Below, in pieces: positions 7,101 to 8,265 of a stretch of 8,265 nt of DNA; position 1 is the stretch's first letter, and the number at the start of each line of letters is the position of its first letter. The notes under the pieces were generated by a model. The model had not been told where the DNA came from and searched no databases. It saw nothing but the letters and a program-made list of their open reading frames with translations. Source of the stretch: Actinomycetales bacterium (GTDB lineage: Bacteria > Actinomycetota > Actinomycetes > Actinomycetales > Actinomycetaceae). The translations under genes were made by a program, and so were the position numbers. The stretch spans positions 1-8,265 of the forward strand of contig JALHDK010000179.1 of NCBI GenBank assembly GCA_022838965.1. Reading direction: 5' to 3'.

Positions 7101-8265
7101 CGTGGGGCCGTCGGTCAACAGGGCCGGCCGCGGGCTGGCGGCGGTCATCGTCTCGTGGACGTACTCCTCGAGGACCAGGCCGTCGACGTAGGCGTCACCC
7201 ATGACGACGTCGTCTCCCAGCTGGCCGAAGATCTCGTCCGCCCCGGGGCCGCCGGCGAGGTAGTCACTCCCCCACAGGGAGGTGAGGGTGTCGCCACCCG
7301 CGGCCTCGCTCGTGTCGCTGTGGTCGAGGATGCGGAACAGGTACTGCTGGACGCCGGTGGGGTCGTTCTGCGCCTGGCCGGTGACGAGGGCGCGGCCGTC
7401 GGTGCCTCCGGTCGTGCCGTAGATCGTCATGCCGGACAGGACGCGCATCCGGGGGTCGAGAGCGTCGGCGCGGCGCCAGCCCTCGGCGTTGTCGCCGGCG
7501 AGGAGGTCGGTGCCCGCGCCGCCGTCGATGACGTCCCACGTGTCGTACGCGCCGGATACGTTCGAGCCGCCGGTGAGGATGTCATCCCCGCCCTCGCCGT
7601 AGATGACGTCCGAGCCCTGCTGGCCGAGGACGATGTCGTTGCCCGCCCCCGCGACGATCAGATCGTCGTTGCCGTTCCCGCTGAGGGCAGTGGTGTTGAT
7701 GGCCCGGAAGTCGATCGCGCCACCCAGTTCGGGGGCGAGTCCGTTCAGGTTGCGCGGGTCGTACGGGATGCCGCGGAGCATCCGGACGAGGCCGTCGTCC
7801 CCGAAGATGAGGTCGTCGCCGTCGCCCCCGAAGATGACGTCGCTGCCGCCACCGCCCATGATGATGTCGGCGAGCGGGCTGCCGTGGATGGTGTCGTTGC
7901 CGTCGTTGCCCTGGCCCCACTCGGGGATCCAGGACTCGATGATGCCGATCGCGAACTCGTGCACCGCGTAGATGGTCTGCGGGACGGCGCCCGTGTCCGG
8001 CAGCGAGGTGAGGCGGGCGTTGTCACCGAAGACGAGGTTCGTACCCTCGCCCGCGGTGATGGTGTCGTCCGCGATGCCGCCGATCACGATGTCGTTCCCG
8101 GCGCCCGTGGTGATGTGGTCGTCCCCGCCGAACTGGACGAACGTGGACCAGACCCGGTCGATGTCCCGGGTGGTGTCCGCCGGGTCGCCGCTCCACGAGT
8201 CCCCGGTCTTGGGGTCGCCGCTGATGAGGTAGTCCACCAGGCCGTAGTCGCCGAACACGATGGTG
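4017..8265 (-). CDS. Giant RTX-type calcium-binding protein with concanavalin-like domains; 5' end outside the window, 3' end frame-disrupted
   Basis: This open frame enters from the right edge and runs about 4.1 kb. Numbering from the GTG at 8258, nonapeptide-type repeats (GGxGxDxIxG, GNDxIxG, often closing with FGDD or GDN) form blocks at about 44-80, 118-156, 194-231, 328-355, 426-453, 581-636, 717-743 and 878-953, separated by beta-rich inserts. In RTX proteins such repeats bind calcium and fold outside the cell. Residues 953-1054 are a linker with GEFNSYIVPFAPFG. Two related beta-sandwich domains follow: 1055-1236 (FDYMSPTDFKFAG, ending AFDNFAVSVLPP) and 1245 onward (FDHYAADDFKYVTF). After about residue 1369 the frame turns into Ser/Thr/Pro/Arg nonsense until a stop at 4017, while the expected closing strand VFDDVRVFVG sits in the frame of the HYR/Calx-beta protein. 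The two are most likely one gene. A large adhesin or matrix protein is the likely role; I see no enzyme motif. Confidence 0.88.
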   Translation of the reverse strand, partial: TIVFGDYGLVDYLISGDPKTGDSWSGDPADTTRDIDRVWSTFVQFGGDDHITTGAGNDIVIGGIADDTITAGEGTNLVFGDNARLTSLPDTGAVPQTIYAVHEFAIGIIESWIPEWGQGNDGNDTIHGSPLADIIMGGGGSDVIFGGDGDDLIFGDDGLVRMLRGIPYDPRNLNGLAPELGGAIDFRAINTTALSGNGNDDLIVAGAGNDIVLGQQGSDVIYGEGGDDILTGGSNVSGAYDTWDVIDGGAGTDLLAGDNAEGWRRADALDPRMRVLSGMTIYGTTGGTDGRALVTGQAQNDPTGVQQYLFRILDHSDTSEAAGGDTLTSLWGSDYLAGGPGADEIFGQLGDDVVMGDAYVDGLVLEEYVHETMTAASPRPALLTDGPTGTRVGAWRGCTSDPDDTLCVNPAHRDADPVTGRPADDHSGDGDDYIEGGGGSDTIFGGLGQDDIIGDNSDLYGLTSPELRPAGADMIFGGAGTAIDRNNIGAATLTTIYPADTIITLPTGHARDADAIAGDNAQIFRLVGSNGTPQAPNAYLTFNYDDPAYNPGGLRLIPRAVEFLDYTLGGPAYAPASAASDRGEADEIHGEAGDDWIYGMRGDDVLYGDGQDDDIVGGYGNDWISGGTGDDAVIGDDGRISTSRNSSVYGEPLYGIAALKAKDPDTRAANGDVLNEVIYTPGQVQKETINVGGVLKKTVNLTPFNVDPAGAELYRPAGGYDDIVFGGLGNDAIHGGSGDDALSGAEALVEGWARDYSGDGAVVGIVRIDFGHPVNPGDVLRYNPEDPDGWHYDRTQRAGEFDLYDEYEPRREIRFNDLGEVWTCTGYSPSGHTCTASAPIADYTFTFFLTNTTDEGYEFSGCTSFLPNGTCTGTGIQRTDGNDVLFGDLGNDWIVGGTGHDTLWGGWGNDLLQADDVLTTNGSLNDVPETHPMFEDRAYGGAGRDVLIGNTGGDRLIDWIGEFNSYIVPFAPFGIATVSRQRPPALDRFLYVLSAAQGADPTRALDEGSLDAARNGEPGGEIGLVTPRDGAIWRDQSGAPADPQAGNIPGGRRDVLRSANFNDGTLTGFAPDSGVWEVTGAVLTVAADSLGQDASAVFYLDQALPTYYEIRSAVSALKPLAGWKANAFLIFDYMSPTDFKFAGLDASTNKVVIGHRTATGWLYDTQVSMLVKQGRYYEVLVVVSGLLVTVYVDGVPKVSYQFAPWIIDGEAFGINLGLVGVGSDNSRGAFDNFAVSVLPPQETFDETEDFADDTLALQFTGDPSAWSAAGGGYAGTAPAAGSAISLIAGLPARVAGDTYLELAAVISGSGTGGLVFDHYAADDFKYVTFQAGTVTIGHMIRGRWIADALFPTTLTGALQLVLEGATVTAPGPRCSTTSASSSAPTSSTSSTRTRRSSPSRGTSPGTPTPASPPPS
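4117..4526 (-). other. Concanavalin-like domain 2, shortened and split across two frames
   Basis: It parallels domain 1: GLVFDHYAADDFKYVTF matches FLIFDYMSPTDFKFAGL, and IGHMIRGRW matches IGHRTATGW. After LVLEGATVTAPG the expected DGV hairpin and DGxxFG strands, about 35 residues in domain 1, are absent. The closing strand TTVFDDVRVFVG follows at once, but in another frame. Confidence 0.7.
4147..4162 (-). other. Frame break joining the RTX and HYR/Calx-beta frames
   Basis: Upstream the reading is VLEGATVTAPG in the RTX frame; downstream it is TTVFDDVRVFVG in the HYR frame. One extra G in the GGG run (plus-strand CCC, 4153-4155) would restore TVTAPGTTVFDDV. A larger deletion of a length not divisible by three is also possible, because domain 2 lacks about 35 residues at this point. 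Confidence 0.75.
4551..5096 (-). other. Concanavalin-like (LamG-type) domain 1, intact
   Basis: About 182 residues from ANFNDGTLTGF to FAVSVLPP. It includes GWKANAFLIFDYMSPTDFKF, GHRTATGW, VTVYVDGVPKVSYQF, IIDGEAFGINLGLVG and AFDNFAVSV. The alternating hydrophobic strands and the DGV hairpin are typical of jelly-roll carbohydrate- or protein-binding domains. It serves as the reference for judging domain 2. Confidence 0.7.
5400..8129 (-). repeat. RTX-type Gly/Asp repeat blocks (coding)
   Basis: Main blocks lie at about 8019-8129, 7791-7907, 7566-7679, 7194-7277, 6900-6983, 6351-6518, 6030-6110 and 5400-5627, with short single repeats between them, for example DGGAGTDLLAGD near 7491-7526. The units are degenerate at both DNA and protein level, which suggests an old array under selection for calcium coordination rather than recent expansion. 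Confidence 0.88.

Overview
The window is very GC-rich, and every convincing gene lies on the minus strand. Strong G/C at third codon positions, a GTG start with a GGGAGG ribosome binding site and a lipobox signal peptide suggest a high-GC bacterium. An actinobacterium is the best guess, but the sequence alone does not prove it.

Transcription runs from right to left. About 8265 to 4150 is the interior and later part of a very large extracellular protein: blocks of glycine/aspartate-rich RTX-type calcium-binding repeats, a conserved linker, then two concanavalin-like (LamG-type) beta-sandwich domains. About 4146 to 2248 is a reading frame with the end of the second sandwich, two HYR domains, three Calx-beta domains and a Ser/Thr/Glu-rich tail. 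These are most likely one gene split by a frame break near 4150-4162. About 2045 to 814 is a surface lipoprotein: lipobox, low-complexity linker, a cysteine-bounded helical module holding three 36-bp tandem repeats, and a right-handed parallel beta-helix. Its end also looks frameshifted, near 840-843, which makes the open frame run on to 519 inside the next gene. About 736 to the left edge is a zinc-independent NAD(P)H:quinone oxidoreductase, cut by the window.

The first two loci look like a cell-surface set: a giant calcium-stabilised adhesin-like protein and a membrane-anchored beta-helix protein. The oxidoreductase is cytoplasmic and may simply be a neighbour. I see no RNA genes, CRISPR arrays, insertion sequences or phage genes. 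The points most worth checking are the two frame breaks about 3.3 kb apart, the apparently shortened second sandwich domain, the 36-bp repeats and the three short cysteine loops in the RTX protein.
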